64,000 nucleotides of DNA from Streptomyces cyaneus. Its GTDB lineage: Bacteria > Actinomycetota > Actinomycetes > Streptomycetales > Streptomycetaceae. A program made the position numbers and the translations under genes. The notes beneath the pieces were generated by a model. The model worked only from the letters and a program-made list of their open reading frames with translations, ran no database searches and had not been told where the DNA came from. The number at the start of each line of letters is the position of its first letter. The first letter of the stretch is position 1. The stretch spans positions 1 through 64,000 of the forward strand of contig NZ_RQJW01000015.1 in the NCBI RefSeq assembly GCF_004028635.1. The letters are read 5' to 3'. Of the stretch, positions 8,055 to 17,054 are shown piece by piece.

Positions 8055-8340
8055 CCAGGGTCCATGGCGCGCTCGCCGTCGACGGGCTCCCCGTCGTCGA
8101 AGGCCGCGAGCAGTTCCGCGCGCCAGGCGGCGGCCTCGCCCATGAGCCGGCGCCAGTCCTCCTTGCTGTGCGCGGCGGCGCGCGCCATCGACTCCATCTG
8201 CCCGGCCGAATCCCGCCACTTGAGCTGTTCCTCGGTGGCATAGCTATGCAGCCGGTGACCGGCGCCGCTGCGGCCACTGGGCGAGAGCAGTCCCGCCCGG
8301 TCGTAGTGGTGCAGCGTGCGCACGGTCACCCCGGCGAAGA
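8055..8340 (-). pseudogene. remnant of a MerR/TipA-type regulator with internal deletion
   Basis: The frame contains VRTLHHYDRAGLLSPSGRS followed by GHRLHSY, the winged helix of MerR regulators, but it lacks the usual start (the first strand and helix before FAGVTV). Right after the wing it jumps to EEQLKWRDSAGQMESMARAA and SKEDWRRLMGEAAAW, which looks like the TipAS ligand-binding region. The dimerisation helix in between is missing. The frame then enters unrelated sequence. Truncation at both ends and a central deletion make it non-functional. Confidence 0.65.
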
Positions 8341-8400
8341 CCGTGACTGCCCCGCGGTGTTCCGGTCCGGCTCTTGTCCGGCTTGTCAGAAGGTCCCGTC

Positions 8401-10260
8401 TTATCCGACGGTCCGCGCGGCCCACGCGGAGAGCTCGGACCGTGCGGCGTTCAGTACAGCGGCCGAGGGCGTGCTCGCCCCGTTCGTCACCAGCGCGTAG
8501 TGCAGGACGCCGGAGTCCGAGTCGGTGAGCAGCAGGCGGCGGCTTCCCGTGCCGCCCGGTTCCGCGGCCACGCCGACCGGGGTGGTCGAGGTGTACGACG
8601 GCGGCGCGTACGCCGTGCCCAGATCGGAGACCACCGTGGTGGACCCGGTCGGGAAGGACGCCGGAAGGTGCAGCTCGGTGGGTGCCGTGCCGCTGTTGGA
8701 GCGCCACAGCAGCAGCCCGTACTGTCCCGACCCCACCAGCTGCGCGACATTCGGCAGTGAGCTGGGCACGGGGTTCCAGGTCAGCGTCGTGTTGCCGTCC
8801 CGTGAGCGGTCCTCGTAGGTGAAGGCGACGGTCGTCCCGGACGTGGCGCTCGGGTAGATGCGGTCCAGCAGCCGGGCGTCCTGCCGCAGCACCGGTGTTC
8901 CCGAGTCGTCGAGGCGTACGGCGGACAGGTCCTCGTCGTTCCAGGCGTCACCGGTGGTGAGGACCTTGTCGGGGTTGTCGTTCATCAGCTCGTGGTGGCG
9001 TCCGTTGTAGATGTCCCACTGCCACTGCGAACCGGAGAGCACCGGGCCGGAGCCGGCCGGGTTCGACCACCAACTCGCGCCCGGTACACGGGAGTCGAGG
9101 GCCTGGTACATCGCCTTGAGCACGGTCGGCGCCTTGTCGGAGACCGACCCCGCCAGCGGGTGGCCGAACTCGCTGACGATCGCGGGCGTCTTCGTGGCCG
9201 AGGCACGGTCGCGGACGGTGCCGAAGTCACCGGCGTACTGTCCGTCCGCCGCCTTGCCCCACATGAAGACCCCCGAGATGGCCTTCTGGTCGTAGAAGTG
9301 GGTGTTGAAGACGTACCGCGGCCCGAGTGTGCCCGCGTCCAGCAGGCCGCCCTCCTGCTTCTGGAAGTCGATGTTGGCGTTCCAGAAGAGGTTCGGCTCG
9401 GCGAACAGCGGCTTGTCCTGCCAGCCGGCCGCGTCCATGCGGGACCGGAACTTCTCGTAGAACGGCCACAGGACGTCGCGTTCCCAGGTGCGGCTGGTCT
9501 GGCCGGAGTCGTAGCTGCCGGCGTGCGGTTCGTTGTACGGGTCGAAGCCGACGACACCCGCGAACTCGGCGGCGGAGACGTTCTGTTTGACGTACGCCAT
9601 CGTCTTCTGGGCGGTGGCCAGGAAGGCGTCCTGGAGGCCGTACTCGTTGTGCCAGAAGTCGTGCGACGCCTGCTTCACGGCCTCGTTCTGGGTGATGTTC
9701 TGGCCCCAGAACAGGCAGATCCCGCAGCTCTCGTCCGGGTAGTTCCCGGCGTCCACGGCCCACTTGGGGGCGCCGTCACCCGTGTACCAGCTGTCGGGGT
9801 CGAACAGGTGCCGGGAGTAGAGGTCCTGATGGAAGTCGGGGTAGACGCGGATGCCGGCGTCGAGGAAGGCGCGCATCTGGGCGGTGGCGGCGGCCAGGTA
9901 CGTGGTGTCGACCTGTCCGCGTACGGGTTCCGCGTAGGCCCAGGAGAGAAGGAAGCGGATCGAGTTGCCGCCGCCGAGGGCGCGCAGCGCGGTGGCGGAC
10001 TTCTTCGCGTCGGCGACCGAGGCGAAGGGCAGGCCCTTGTTCTCGGCCAGCTTGGTCTCGCCGGAGACGTTGTAGCCGCGCAGTACGACCTCGCGGCCGT
10101 TTCCGTCGGTGAAGCGGCCGCCCTGGACGGTGAGGGGCGTTTCGTCGAACCAGAGGGAGTCGGGGAGGGTGGCGGCGGTGGCGGGAGTGGGGCCCGCCAC
10201 CGTCAGGGATCCGAAGAGGACGACCAGGACAACGAGCAGACGCGTCCGAATATTCGGCAT
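8401..10260 (-). CDS. secreted GH5 endoglycoceramidase-like glycosidase
   Basis: A 619-residue exported enzyme. Residues 1-30 are a signal peptide. The catalytic (beta/alpha)8 barrel covers about 38-440, with the acid/base Glu244 in the GFDPYNEPHAG motif and the nucleophile Glu364 in IVSEFGHP; WSNPAG and the surrounding long loops are typical of the endoglycoceramidase branch of GH5. A C-terminal beta-sandwich of about 110 residues follows. Such enzymes release the intact oligosaccharide from glycosphingolipids or related steryl/aryl glycosides outside the cell. I use the ATG at 10260; a GTG two codons upstream is equally possible, and neither has a strong ribosome site. The nearby sequence has no regulator. 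The exact glycolipid substrate cannot be read from the sequence. Confidence 0.88.
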   Translation of the reverse strand: MPNIRTRLLVVLVVLFGSLTVAGPTPATAATLPDSLWFDETPLTVQGGRFTDGNGREVVLRGYNVSGETKLAENKGLPFASVADAKKSATALRALGGGNSIRFLLSWAYAEPVRGQVDTTYLAAATAQMRAFLDAGIRVYPDFHQDLYSRHLFDPDSWYTGDGAPKWAVDAGNYPDESCGICLFWGQNITQNEAVKQASHDFWHNEYGLQDAFLATAQKTMAYVKQNVSAAEFAGVVGFDPYNEPHAGSYDSGQTSRTWERDVLWPFYEKFRSRMDAAGWQDKPLFAEPNLFWNANIDFQKQEGGLLDAGTLGPRYVFNTHFYDQKAISGVFMWGKAADGQYAGDFGTVRDRASATKTPAIVSEFGHPLAGSVSDKAPTVLKAMYQALDSRVPGASWWSNPAGSGPVLSGSQWQWDIYNGRHHELMNDNPDKVLTTGDAWNDEDLSAVRLDDSGTPVLRQDARLLDRIYPSATSGTTVAFTYEDRSRDGNTTLTWNPVPSSLPNVAQLVGSGQYGLLLWRSNSGTAPTELHLPASFPTGSTTVVSDLGTAYAPPSYTSTTPVGVAAEPGGTGSRRLLLTDSDSGVLHYALVTNGASTPSAAVLNAARSELSAWAARTVG

Positions 10261-10357
10261 GTCCACTACAGTCCGGTGATTTCAGGACTCAGTCAACACC
10301 CCTGACTCTGGAGTAAGTTCTGTCTCGGCCGGCACACCGGTCTCGTCCCTGCCGTCC

Positions 10358-11011
10358 CTACCCGGGCAGATCGAGGTCCTCACGCGCCTCGGCCACCCAC
10401 CGCAGGACACCTTCCGCCCCGGACTTCTCGGCCGCCTCCACCGCTTCCCGGAGGAGTTCCGCGGCTTCCTCCCGCCGGTCCTGCTGGGCCGCGACGTAGG
10501 CGAGCCCGATCAGGTTGGCGGCCACCCCCGGCAGGAATCCGAGCTCACGGCGCAGGCGGGTGGACTCCTCGAAACGGTCTCGCGCCACATCGAGTCGTCC
10601 GGCCATGTGCTCCGCGAAGCCGAGGTGCCGAAGGGCGTAGGACATGGTCAGCCGGTCGTCGGCCTGTGTGGCGAGGTCGAGGGCGCGGGTGAAGGCGGGC
10701 AGGGCCGCCTCGGTGTCGTCGCGGACCACCTGGTGGAAGGTGCCGACCCAGAACAGCGCCTCCCCCTCGCCCCGCACGTCGCCGAGCTGCTCGTACAGCT
10801 GCGCCGCGCGCTCGAAGAGCTCCAGCTCCCGCGCGTCCTCGGCCCGCTCCTCGAGGAACCGGGCATGGACGACCTTGCCACGGGTCAGGGCGAGATCCGC
10901 CTCGACCGCGTCGAGCCCCCGCTCGGCGGGCTCCAGTGCGCTGCTGTCACCTCCGAACACCGCACGCTCGTAGAGGAGTTGGGCCTGCTCTATTCGTGGG
11001 TCCGCAGTCAT
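10358..11011 (-). CDS. tetratricopeptide-repeat protein
   Basis: A 217-residue soluble protein made almost wholly of helical TPR-type repeats. Recognisable units include AAQLYEQLGDVRGEGEALFWVG, ALPAFTRALDLATQADDRLTMSYALRHLG and a further one around RFEESTRLRRELGFLPGVAANLIGLAYVAAQQ. There is no signal peptide, DNA-binding motif or catalytic residue. It likely mediates protein contacts. It lies 44 nt downstream of the ribosomal protection gene on the same strand and could be transcribed with it. Function unknown. Confidence 0.85.
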   Translation of the reverse strand: MTADPRIEQAQLLYERAVFGGDSSALEPAERGLDAVEADLALTRGKVVHARFLEERAEDARELELFERAAQLYEQLGDVRGEGEALFWVGTFHQVVRDDTEAALPAFTRALDLATQADDRLTMSYALRHLGFAEHMAGRLDVARDRFEESTRLRRELGFLPGVAANLIGLAYVAAQQDRREEAAELLREAVEAAEKSGAEGVLRWVAEAREDLDLPG

Positions 11012-11055
11012 GCAGCGATCGTACGAAAGCAGTCCCGCGCCCTCCCAACGACTTT

Positions 11056-13080
11056 TCAGCTGCCGATCCTGCGCGTCAGGTTCAACAGGTACTCCTTCCG
11101 GTTCAGCGGGTTGAGGTCGGTGCGCCGGCGCTCCGGGACCGTGCCGCGCGGGGCGGGGGCATAGTGGTCGAAGGCGCTCTCCAACTCGCCCTCACCGCGC
11201 GTCAGCCCTGGCAGTTGCTGCTCCAGCTCGTGCACATGGGCCGCGGGCACCGATCCCTCCAGCGAGCAGGAGGTGCCGCGCGTCTGCGTGGTCTGCGGCA
11301 CCGCACGCACCCTGGTCAGCACCGGCAGCAGTGCGGCCAGGGTGTCGGCCGGGGCCTCGATGCGGAAGCGGTGCATCGGCTCGTGGACCTGGGTGCCTGC
11401 CCGGCGCAGGGCCTCGGTCAGGACCAGCGGGGTCAGGCCGCGGAAGTCGTAGCCGGTGCTGGACATGCTCTTGTCGAAGCCCTGGTGGGCGTGGCTCTGC
11501 CGGGGTGAGTAGCCGGAGTGGGTCATGGTGACGGTGCAGTCGGGGACCTGCCAGCCGTGCAGGCCCTGGCCGAGGGTCTCGCGGACGGTGTCCTCGACGG
11601 CCTTGAAGAAGGCGTACGGCATGGAGCCCAGCTCCACCTCCAGCCGGAAGGCCACGCCGGATCCGACCGGGGCGGGGTCGACGCGCAGGCCGATGGTCGC
11701 GAGGAAGGGGTTGCCGTCCTTCTTGTTGAACTCGACCGCCGCACCCGAGCCGACCGGCCGCTCGACGCACAGCGGTGTCGTCTCGCGGAAGGTGACGTCG
11801 AGGCCGAACTCGTCGGCGAGCGTGGCCTGGATGACCTCCTTCTGAACCTCGCCGTAGAGGGATACGAAGGTCTCCTGCCGTACCTCGTCGTGGCGCAGGT
11901 CGATCAGCGGGTCCTGTTCGGCGAGCAGGGTGAGCGCGCGGTGCAGGGCCCGCCGGTCCGCTCCGTCGCCCGGGACGACGACGGTTTCGAGGGTGGGCGG
12001 GGCGAAGAAGTGTCCGTGCGTCTTGGGGGGTTCGCCGATGGCGTCGCCGATCCTGATGTCGGCCAGACCCCGGAGCTTGGCGATCCGGCCCGCCGCCACC
12101 AGGTCGTCCCGGGCGTCCGCGCCCTGGTCGAAGACGCTGATCGCGGTGATCCGGCCCTCCGCGCGGGTGTCGCCGAGGGCACCGGGGTCGCTCGATTCGC
12201 CGACGTCGCCCGATTCGCCCGGCGCGCCGAAGCGGATCCGGTCACGGGTGCGCAGGGTCCCGGAGAACATCCGCGCATACGCGACCTTCTCCCCCGCCGG
12301 ACCCCGCTCCACCTTGAAGACGGTCCCCGACACCGGTCCGTCGGGGTCACCGCCCGCGGCGGGCAGCAACTCTCTGATCCCGCCGATCAGCGCGTCGACG
12401 CCCGCGCCGGTGACGGCTGAGCCGAAGTACACGGGATGGACGAGGGCCTGCCGGGTCCGGTCGGCGAGGGCGGCGTGGAGACGGTCGCAGGAGACCTTGT
12501 CCTCGACGTACGCGGTCAGCAGGTCGTCGTCGAGGTCGGCGAGGACGTCGAGCGCGCCCGGGCCGAGGCCGGGCAGGAACCGCGCGTCCCGGGCGCCGAG
12601 CGCGGTGGTCGTTCCCATGGGTACGACGGCCGCCGTCAGCCGTTCGGAGATGGCCCGCAGGACGGCGTCGTACCGCGCACCACGCCGGTCGATCTTGTTG
12701 ACGAAGACGAGGGTGGGGATGCGCAGCCGTTGCAGGGTGCGCATCAGGACGCGGGTCTGCGGCTGGACGCCCTCCACGGCCGACACGACCAGCACGGCGC
12801 CGTCGAGGACACCGAGTACCCGCTCCACCTCGGCGATGAAGTCAGGGTGACCGGGGGTGTCGATGAGGTTGACCGTCACGTCGTCCAGCGCGAAGGAGAC
12901 GACGGCGGACTTGATGGTGATGCCGCGCTGCCGCTCCAGCGCGAGGGAATCGGTCTGTGTGTTCCCGGCGTCGACGCTGCCGATCTCGTCGATCACACCT
13001 GCGGTGTGCAGCAGGCGTTCGGTCAGGCTGGTCTTACCGGCGTCGACATGGGCGAGGATCCCGAGGTTGAGCAAGTGCAC
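11056..13080 (-). CDS. otrA: Otr(A)/Tet(M)-like ribosomal protection GTPase
   Basis: A 674-residue translation-factor GTPase related to EF-G. The G domain shows AHVDAGKTS (residues 10-18, P-loop), DTPGH (74-78) and NKID (128-131); domains II to V follow, the last ending in a conserved RKEYLLNLTRRIG tail. Its length is the same class as Otr(A) of S. rimosus and Tet(M), which dislodge tetracycline from the 30S subunit; members in non-producers are common in Streptomyces and may confer intrinsic resistance. The start is the GTG at 13080, with GAAGGA 11 nt upstream. A 36-codon ORF with a stronger ribosome site begins 64 nt upstream and overlaps the start, so expression may be inducible by a leader-peptide mechanism. 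Confidence 0.9.
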   Translation of the reverse strand: MHLLNLGILAHVDAGKTSLTERLLHTAGVIDEIGSVDAGNTQTDSLALERQRGITIKSAVVSFALDDVTVNLIDTPGHPDFIAEVERVLGVLDGAVLVVSAVEGVQPQTRVLMRTLQRLRIPTLVFVNKIDRRGARYDAVLRAISERLTAAVVPMGTTTALGARDARFLPGLGPGALDVLADLDDDLLTAYVEDKVSCDRLHAALADRTRQALVHPVYFGSAVTGAGVDALIGGIRELLPAAGGDPDGPVSGTVFKVERGPAGEKVAYARMFSGTLRTRDRIRFGAPGESGDVGESSDPGALGDTRAEGRITAISVFDQGADARDDLVAAGRIAKLRGLADIRIGDAIGEPPKTHGHFFAPPTLETVVVPGDGADRRALHRALTLLAEQDPLIDLRHDEVRQETFVSLYGEVQKEVIQATLADEFGLDVTFRETTPLCVERPVGSGAAVEFNKKDGNPFLATIGLRVDPAPVGSGVAFRLEVELGSMPYAFFKAVEDTVRETLGQGLHGWQVPDCTVTMTHSGYSPRQSHAHQGFDKSMSSTGYDFRGLTPLVLTEALRRAGTQVHEPMHRFRIEAPADTLAALLPVLTRVRAVPQTTQTRGTSCSLEGSVPAAHVHELEQQLPGLTRGEGELESAFDHYAPAPRGTVPERRRTDLNPLNRKEYLLNLTRRIGS

Positions 13081-13144
13081 GAAGCGTCATGTCCTTCGAT
13101 GAGGGGGTCGTTCCTTCCTGGGGGGACATGAACGCAGTGCGCAT
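13034..13144 (-). CDS. putative 36-residue leader peptide overlapping the otrA start
   Basis: An ATG at 13144 has GAAGGAG at 5-nt spacing, the best ribosome site in the region. The ORF (MRTAFMSPQEGTTPSSKDMT, then a basic Pro/Arg-rich end with CRRR) runs 47 nt into the ribosomal protection gene in another frame. Its stop is TAA, rare in this genome. Tet(M) genes elsewhere are controlled by leader peptides; this is consistent with such a role but the peptide itself is not one I recognise. Confidence 0.45.
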   Translation of the reverse strand: MRTAFMSPQEGTTPSSKDMTLRALAQPRDPRPCRRR

Positions 13145-13333
13145 TGCTGCTCCTTCGTGCGCGGTGACGGGACCCGTGCAGTGCAGCAGGACCGACCCCG
13201 CACCGGCAATGGATTAACGCTCAACGAACGCCGCCGCAGCACTCGCCGTGACACCGGAGCCGCCATAGAGTGACGTACATCACGCCCGGCCGATGTTTCT
13301 CCCTCTGATCTCCACTCGGCCTCTGGAGGGCAC

Positions 13334-13807
13334 ATGACTCACATCTCGGTGAAGGTGGACGGCACGACGTACGAGGACGAGGTGGAGCCCCGTCTCCTCC
13401 TGATCCACTACCTGCGTGACCGCCTCGGTCTGACCGGCACCCCGATCGGCTGTGACACCTCGAACTGCGGGGCCTGCACGGTCGAGCTGGACGGCACGGC
13501 CGTCAAGAGCTGCACCGTGCTCGCCGTGCAGGCGGACGGGAGCGAAGTGACCACCGTCCAGGGACTCGCCCATGACGGGGAGCTGACCGCGCTGCAGCGG
13601 GCGTTCCACGAGCGGCACGCGCTCCAGTGCGGCTACTGCACCCCGGGGATGATCATGGCGGCCCGCGATCTGCTGCGCGAGCACCCGCACCCCACCCCGG
13701 ACGAAGTACGGCACGGCCTGGAGGGCAACCTCTGTCGCTGCACCGGCTACCAGAACATCGTGCGGGCCGTGCTGGACGTCTCCGAAGAGGAGGAGGTCAC
13801 GGCATGA
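13334..13807 (+). CDS. molybdenum hydroxylase [2Fe-2S] small subunit (CoxS-like)
   Basis: A 157-residue electron-transfer subunit of a xanthine dehydrogenase/CO dehydrogenase-type enzyme. The N-terminal plant-ferredoxin domain has CDTSNCGACTVELDG plus a later SCTV cysteine; the C-terminal helical domain has CGYCTPG and CRCTG. These two clusters carry electrons from the Mo centre to FAD. It is the first gene of a seven-gene operon: its stop overlaps the next start as ATGA. It is divergent from the ribosomal protection gene, with about 190-250 bp of promoter region between them. Confidence 0.95.
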   Translation: MTHISVKVDGTTYEDEVEPRLLLIHYLRDRLGLTGTPIGCDTSNCGACTVELDGTAVKSCTVLAVQADGSEVTTVQGLAHDGELTALQRAFHERHALQCGYCTPGMIMAARDLLREHPHPTPDEVRHGLEGNLCRCTGYQNIVRAVLDVSEEEEVTA

Positions 13808-16188
13808 TCGAGACCGTCGCACGCGAGGTCGGCCGTGCCCGACCCCGCAAGGAGGACGCCCACCTGATCACCGGGCAGACCAACTGGACCGACAACATCA
13901 GCGTCAACGGCCTGCTGCACCTGGCGATCCTGCGCAGTCCGATGGCCCACGCCCGCATCGACCGCGTCGACGTGTCGGCGGCCCTCGAACGCCCCGGCGT
14001 CATCGCCGCGTTCAGCGGCCGCGACGTCGCGGAGGCGATGGGCTCGCTGCCGTGCGCCTGGCCCGTCGCCGAGGACACCGTGGTGCCGGACCACCCGCCG
14101 ATCGCCGTCGACGAGGTGCGCTACGCCGGCGACCCGGTGGCGGTCGTGGTGGCCCGCGACCGGTACACGGCCGCCGACGCGCTGGAGGCCGTCGAGGTCG
14201 ACTACACACCGCTGCCCGCCGCCCTGGACATCGAGTCGGCGCTGGCCGAGGGCACCGCGCTGGTCCACTCCGACAAGGGCACCAACCGCTGCTACGACTA
14301 CCACTCCGCGAGCGGAGACTACGAGGCCGCCAAGGCACGTGCCGACGTCGTCCTGACCCGCCGCTACCACCAGCAGCGCCTCATCCCGACCGCGATGGAG
14401 CCACGCTCCGTCGTCGTCACCCCGCGCGCCGCGTCCGGAGACTTCACGCTCTACTCCTCCACCCAGATCCCGCACGTCCTGCGGGTCCTGCTCGCCGTCA
14501 CCACCGGCATCCCGGAGAACAAGATCCGCGTCGTCGCCCCCGACGTGGGCGGCGGATTCGGCTCGAAACTCCAGGTGTACGGCGAGGAAGTGATCACCCT
14601 GGTGCTGGCCAAGCGCCTGGGCCGGCCCCTGAAGTGGACCGAGTCCCGCTCCGAGGCCAACGTCGCCACCCACCACGGCCGCAGCCAGGTCCAGGACATC
14701 GAGGTCGCCGCCCGCCGCGACGGCACCCTGCTGGGCCTGAAGGTCTCACTGCTGGCCGACATGGGCGCCTACCTGATGCTGCTCACCCCGGGCATCCCGA
14801 TCCTCGGCGCCTCCATGTACCCGGCGATCTACAAGATGGGCGCCTACGAGTTCTCCTGCACCGGCGTCTTCACCAACCGCACCCCGATCGACGCCTACCG
14901 CGGCGCGGGCCGCCCGGAGGCGACCTTCGCGATCGAGCGGATCATGGACGACCTGGCCGCCGAACTCGGCATGGACCCCGTCGACCTGCGGCGCCACAAC
15001 TGGATCCGGCACGAGGAGTTCCCGTACACCACGATCGCGGGGCTCACCTACGACAGCGGCAACTACGAGGCCGCCACCGACAAGGCCCTTGCCCTGTTCG
15101 ACTACGACAAGCTGCGCGCCGAGCAGGCGGACCGCGTCGACCACGCGGACACCGTACGCCTCGGCATCGGCGTCTCCACGTACACCGAGATGTGCGGCCT
15201 CGCACCGAGCCGCTGGCTGGGCGAGATGCGCTACGCGGCGGGCGGCTGGGAGGCGGCGAGCATCCGGGTGCTGCCCACCGGCAAGGTCGAGGTCGTCACC
15301 GGGACCAGCCCGCACGGCCAGGGCCATGTCACGTCCTGGAGCCAGATCGCCGCCGACGCCCTCGGGGTACCGTTCGAGGACGTCGAGGTCATGCACGGCG
15401 ACACCATGCTGGCCCCTCATGGCATGGACACCTACGGCTCGCGCTCGCTCGTCATCGGCGGCGTCGCCGTCCACGAGGCGGCACGCAAGGTGGTCGACAA
15501 GGCCCGCAAGGTCGCCGCCCACCTGCTGGAGGCCAACGAGGCGGATCTCGACTTCGCGGACGGCGCCTTCTCCGTCAAGGGCTCGCCCGAGGCGCGCAAG
15601 ACCATCCAGGAGGTGGCCTTCGCGACCTTCGCCTCGCACGACCTGCCCGACGGCATGGAACCGTCGATCAACGCCGAACACGTCCTCGACCCCGACACGT
15701 TCTCGTTCCCGCACGGCACCCATCTGTGCGCGGTCGAGGTCGACACCGAGACGGGTGCCGCGCACATCCGGTCGTACGTGTGCGTCGACGACGTCGGCAA
15801 GGTGATCAACCCGATGATCGTCGAGGGCCAGCTGCACGGCGGCATCGCGCAGGGCATCGCGCAGGCGCTGTACGAGGAGGCGGTGTACGACGAGGAGGGC
15901 AACCTGGTCACCGGCACGCTGGCCGACTACCTGGTGCCGGGCGCACCGGACCTGCCCGAGTTCGTCTCCGACCGCACCGAGACACCGGCCACCTCCAACC
16001 CGCTGGGCGTCAAGGGGGTCGGCGAGGCGGGCACGATCGCCTCCACGCCCGCCGTGGTCAACGCGGTCGTGGACGCCCTGCGCCCCTTCGGTGTGCAGGA
16101 CATCCGGATGCCCTGCACACCCGAACGGGTCTGGCAGGCCCTTCGGTCCGGTCAGTCCGGTCAGTCCGGGAAGGAGGCGTCGGCATGA
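13804..16188 (+). CDS. molybdenum hydroxylase large subunit (form II CoxL-like)
   Basis: A 794-residue molybdopterin-cytosine-dinucleotide-binding catalytic subunit. Landmarks are the substrate-loop motif AYRGAGRPE (Tyr365-Arg370), the molybdenum-binding GGGFGSK region and the catalytic Glu741 in GVGEAG. Form I CO dehydrogenases have AYxCSFR in the active-site loop; this protein has the form II AYRGAGR, so a purine, aldehyde or N-heterocycle is more likely than CO. It shares 4-nt ATGA overlaps with both neighbours, which supports equimolar subunit synthesis. The C terminus carries a short SGQSGQSG repeat. Substrate is not determinable from sequence. Confidence 0.95.
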   Translation: MIETVAREVGRARPRKEDAHLITGQTNWTDNISVNGLLHLAILRSPMAHARIDRVDVSAALERPGVIAAFSGRDVAEAMGSLPCAWPVAEDTVVPDHPPIAVDEVRYAGDPVAVVVARDRYTAADALEAVEVDYTPLPAALDIESALAEGTALVHSDKGTNRCYDYHSASGDYEAAKARADVVLTRRYHQQRLIPTAMEPRSVVVTPRAASGDFTLYSSTQIPHVLRVLLAVTTGIPENKIRVVAPDVGGGFGSKLQVYGEEVITLVLAKRLGRPLKWTESRSEANVATHHGRSQVQDIEVAARRDGTLLGLKVSLLADMGAYLMLLTPGIPILGASMYPAIYKMGAYEFSCTGVFTNRTPIDAYRGAGRPEATFAIERIMDDLAAELGMDPVDLRRHNWIRHEEFPYTTIAGLTYDSGNYEAATDKALALFDYDKLRAEQADRVDHADTVRLGIGVSTYTEMCGLAPSRWLGEMRYAAGGWEAASIRVLPTGKVEVVTGTSPHGQGHVTSWSQIAADALGVPFEDVEVMHGDTMLAPHGMDTYGSRSLVIGGVAVHEAARKVVDKARKVAAHLLEANEADLDFADGAFSVKGSPEARKTIQEVAFATFASHDLPDGMEPSINAEHVLDPDTFSFPHGTHLCAVEVDTETGAAHIRSYVCVDDVGKVINPMIVEGQLHGGIAQGIAQALYEEAVYDEEGNLVTGTLADYLVPGAPDLPEFVSDRTETPATSNPLGVKGVGEAGTIASTPAVVNAVVDALRPFGVQDIRMPCTPERVWQALRSGQSGQSGKEASA

Positions 16189-17039
16189 TTCCCCCCGCAT
16201 TCGAGTACGCCTGCCCCAGCAGCGTCGACGAGGCGGTGCGCATGCTCGCCGACGCGGGCGAGGACGCCAAGGTGCTGGCCGGCGGACAGAGCCTGCTGCC
16301 GCTGATGAGGCTGCGGCTGGCCTTCCCGGAGCTGGTCGTGGACGTCAACCGGATCCCCGAGCTGCGCGGGGTCCGGGAGGACGGCGACGCCCTGGTCATC
16401 GGCGCGATGACCACGCACCACGACGTCATCGCTGATCCACTGGTCCGACGGCACGCCGGACTGCTGGCGGCCACCACCTCGACGGTCGCGGACCCCGCCG
16501 TACGGCACCGGGGCACCCTCGGTGGTTCGCTCGCGCACGCCGACCCGGCCGGGGATCTGCCCGCGGTGGTACTGGTCATGGACGGTGAGCTGGTGGCCCA
16601 AGGACCGCGCGGGCGGCGCACGATCCCGGCGCGGGAGTTCTTCGTCGACTATCTGCAGTCCGCGCTGGCGCCCGACGAACTCCTCGTGGAGGTGCGGATC
16701 CCGAAGGCGGAGGGCTGGGGCTTCCGGTACGAGAAGTTCCACCGGGTGGCCCAGGCCTGGCCGATCGTCGGCGTGGCCGCGCTGGTGCGGCGCGACGACG
16801 GGCACATCGCCGAGGCGCGGGTCGGGCTGACCAACATGGGCACCACGCCGCTGCGGGCCCCGGCCGCCGAGGAGGCACTCTCCGGCGCCGGGGACCCGGA
16901 TGCCGTGGCGCAGGCCGCTCAGGAGGCGGCGCAGGGCACCCGGCCGTCCCAGGACACATCAGCCTCCCCCGAGTACCGCGCGCATCTGGCGCGGGTGCTC
17001 ACCAAGCGGGCGGTACTCGCGGCCGCCGGGATGGGGTGA
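16185..17039 (+). CDS. molybdenum hydroxylase FAD-binding medium subunit (CoxM-like)
   Basis: A 284-residue flavoprotein subunit that passes electrons from the iron-sulfur subunit to the final acceptor. The FAD site is visible as KVLAGGQSLLPLMRLR (residues 26-41) and in TVADPAVRHRGTLGGSLAHADPAGD, and the C-terminal CO_deh_flav_C domain follows from about residue 170. Start ATG overlaps the coxL-like stop. A poorly conserved insert around residues 245-260 (GTRPSQDTSASPEY) is ordinary for the family. Confidence 0.95.
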   Translation: MIPPAFEYACPSSVDEAVRMLADAGEDAKVLAGGQSLLPLMRLRLAFPELVVDVNRIPELRGVREDGDALVIGAMTTHHDVIADPLVRRHAGLLAATTSTVADPAVRHRGTLGGSLAHADPAGDLPAVVLVMDGELVAQGPRGRRTIPAREFFVDYLQSALAPDELLVEVRIPKAEGWGFRYEKFHRVAQAWPIVGVAALVRRDDGHIAEARVGLTNMGTTPLRAPAAEEALSGAGDPDAVAQAAQEAAQGTRPSQDTSASPEYRAHLARVLTKRAVLAAAGMG

Positions 17040-17054
17040 GAGACGATCACCGGC

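Noticed and set aside
7621..8340. Insertion sequence as the cause of the decayed genes
   Set aside because: No transposase frame, terminal inverted repeats or target duplications could be seen around the remnants.
13804..16188. Naming the molybdenum hydroxylase a CO dehydrogenase
   Set aside because: The active-site loop is AYRGAGR, not the AYxCSFR of true (form I) CO dehydrogenases, so CO oxidation is not supported.
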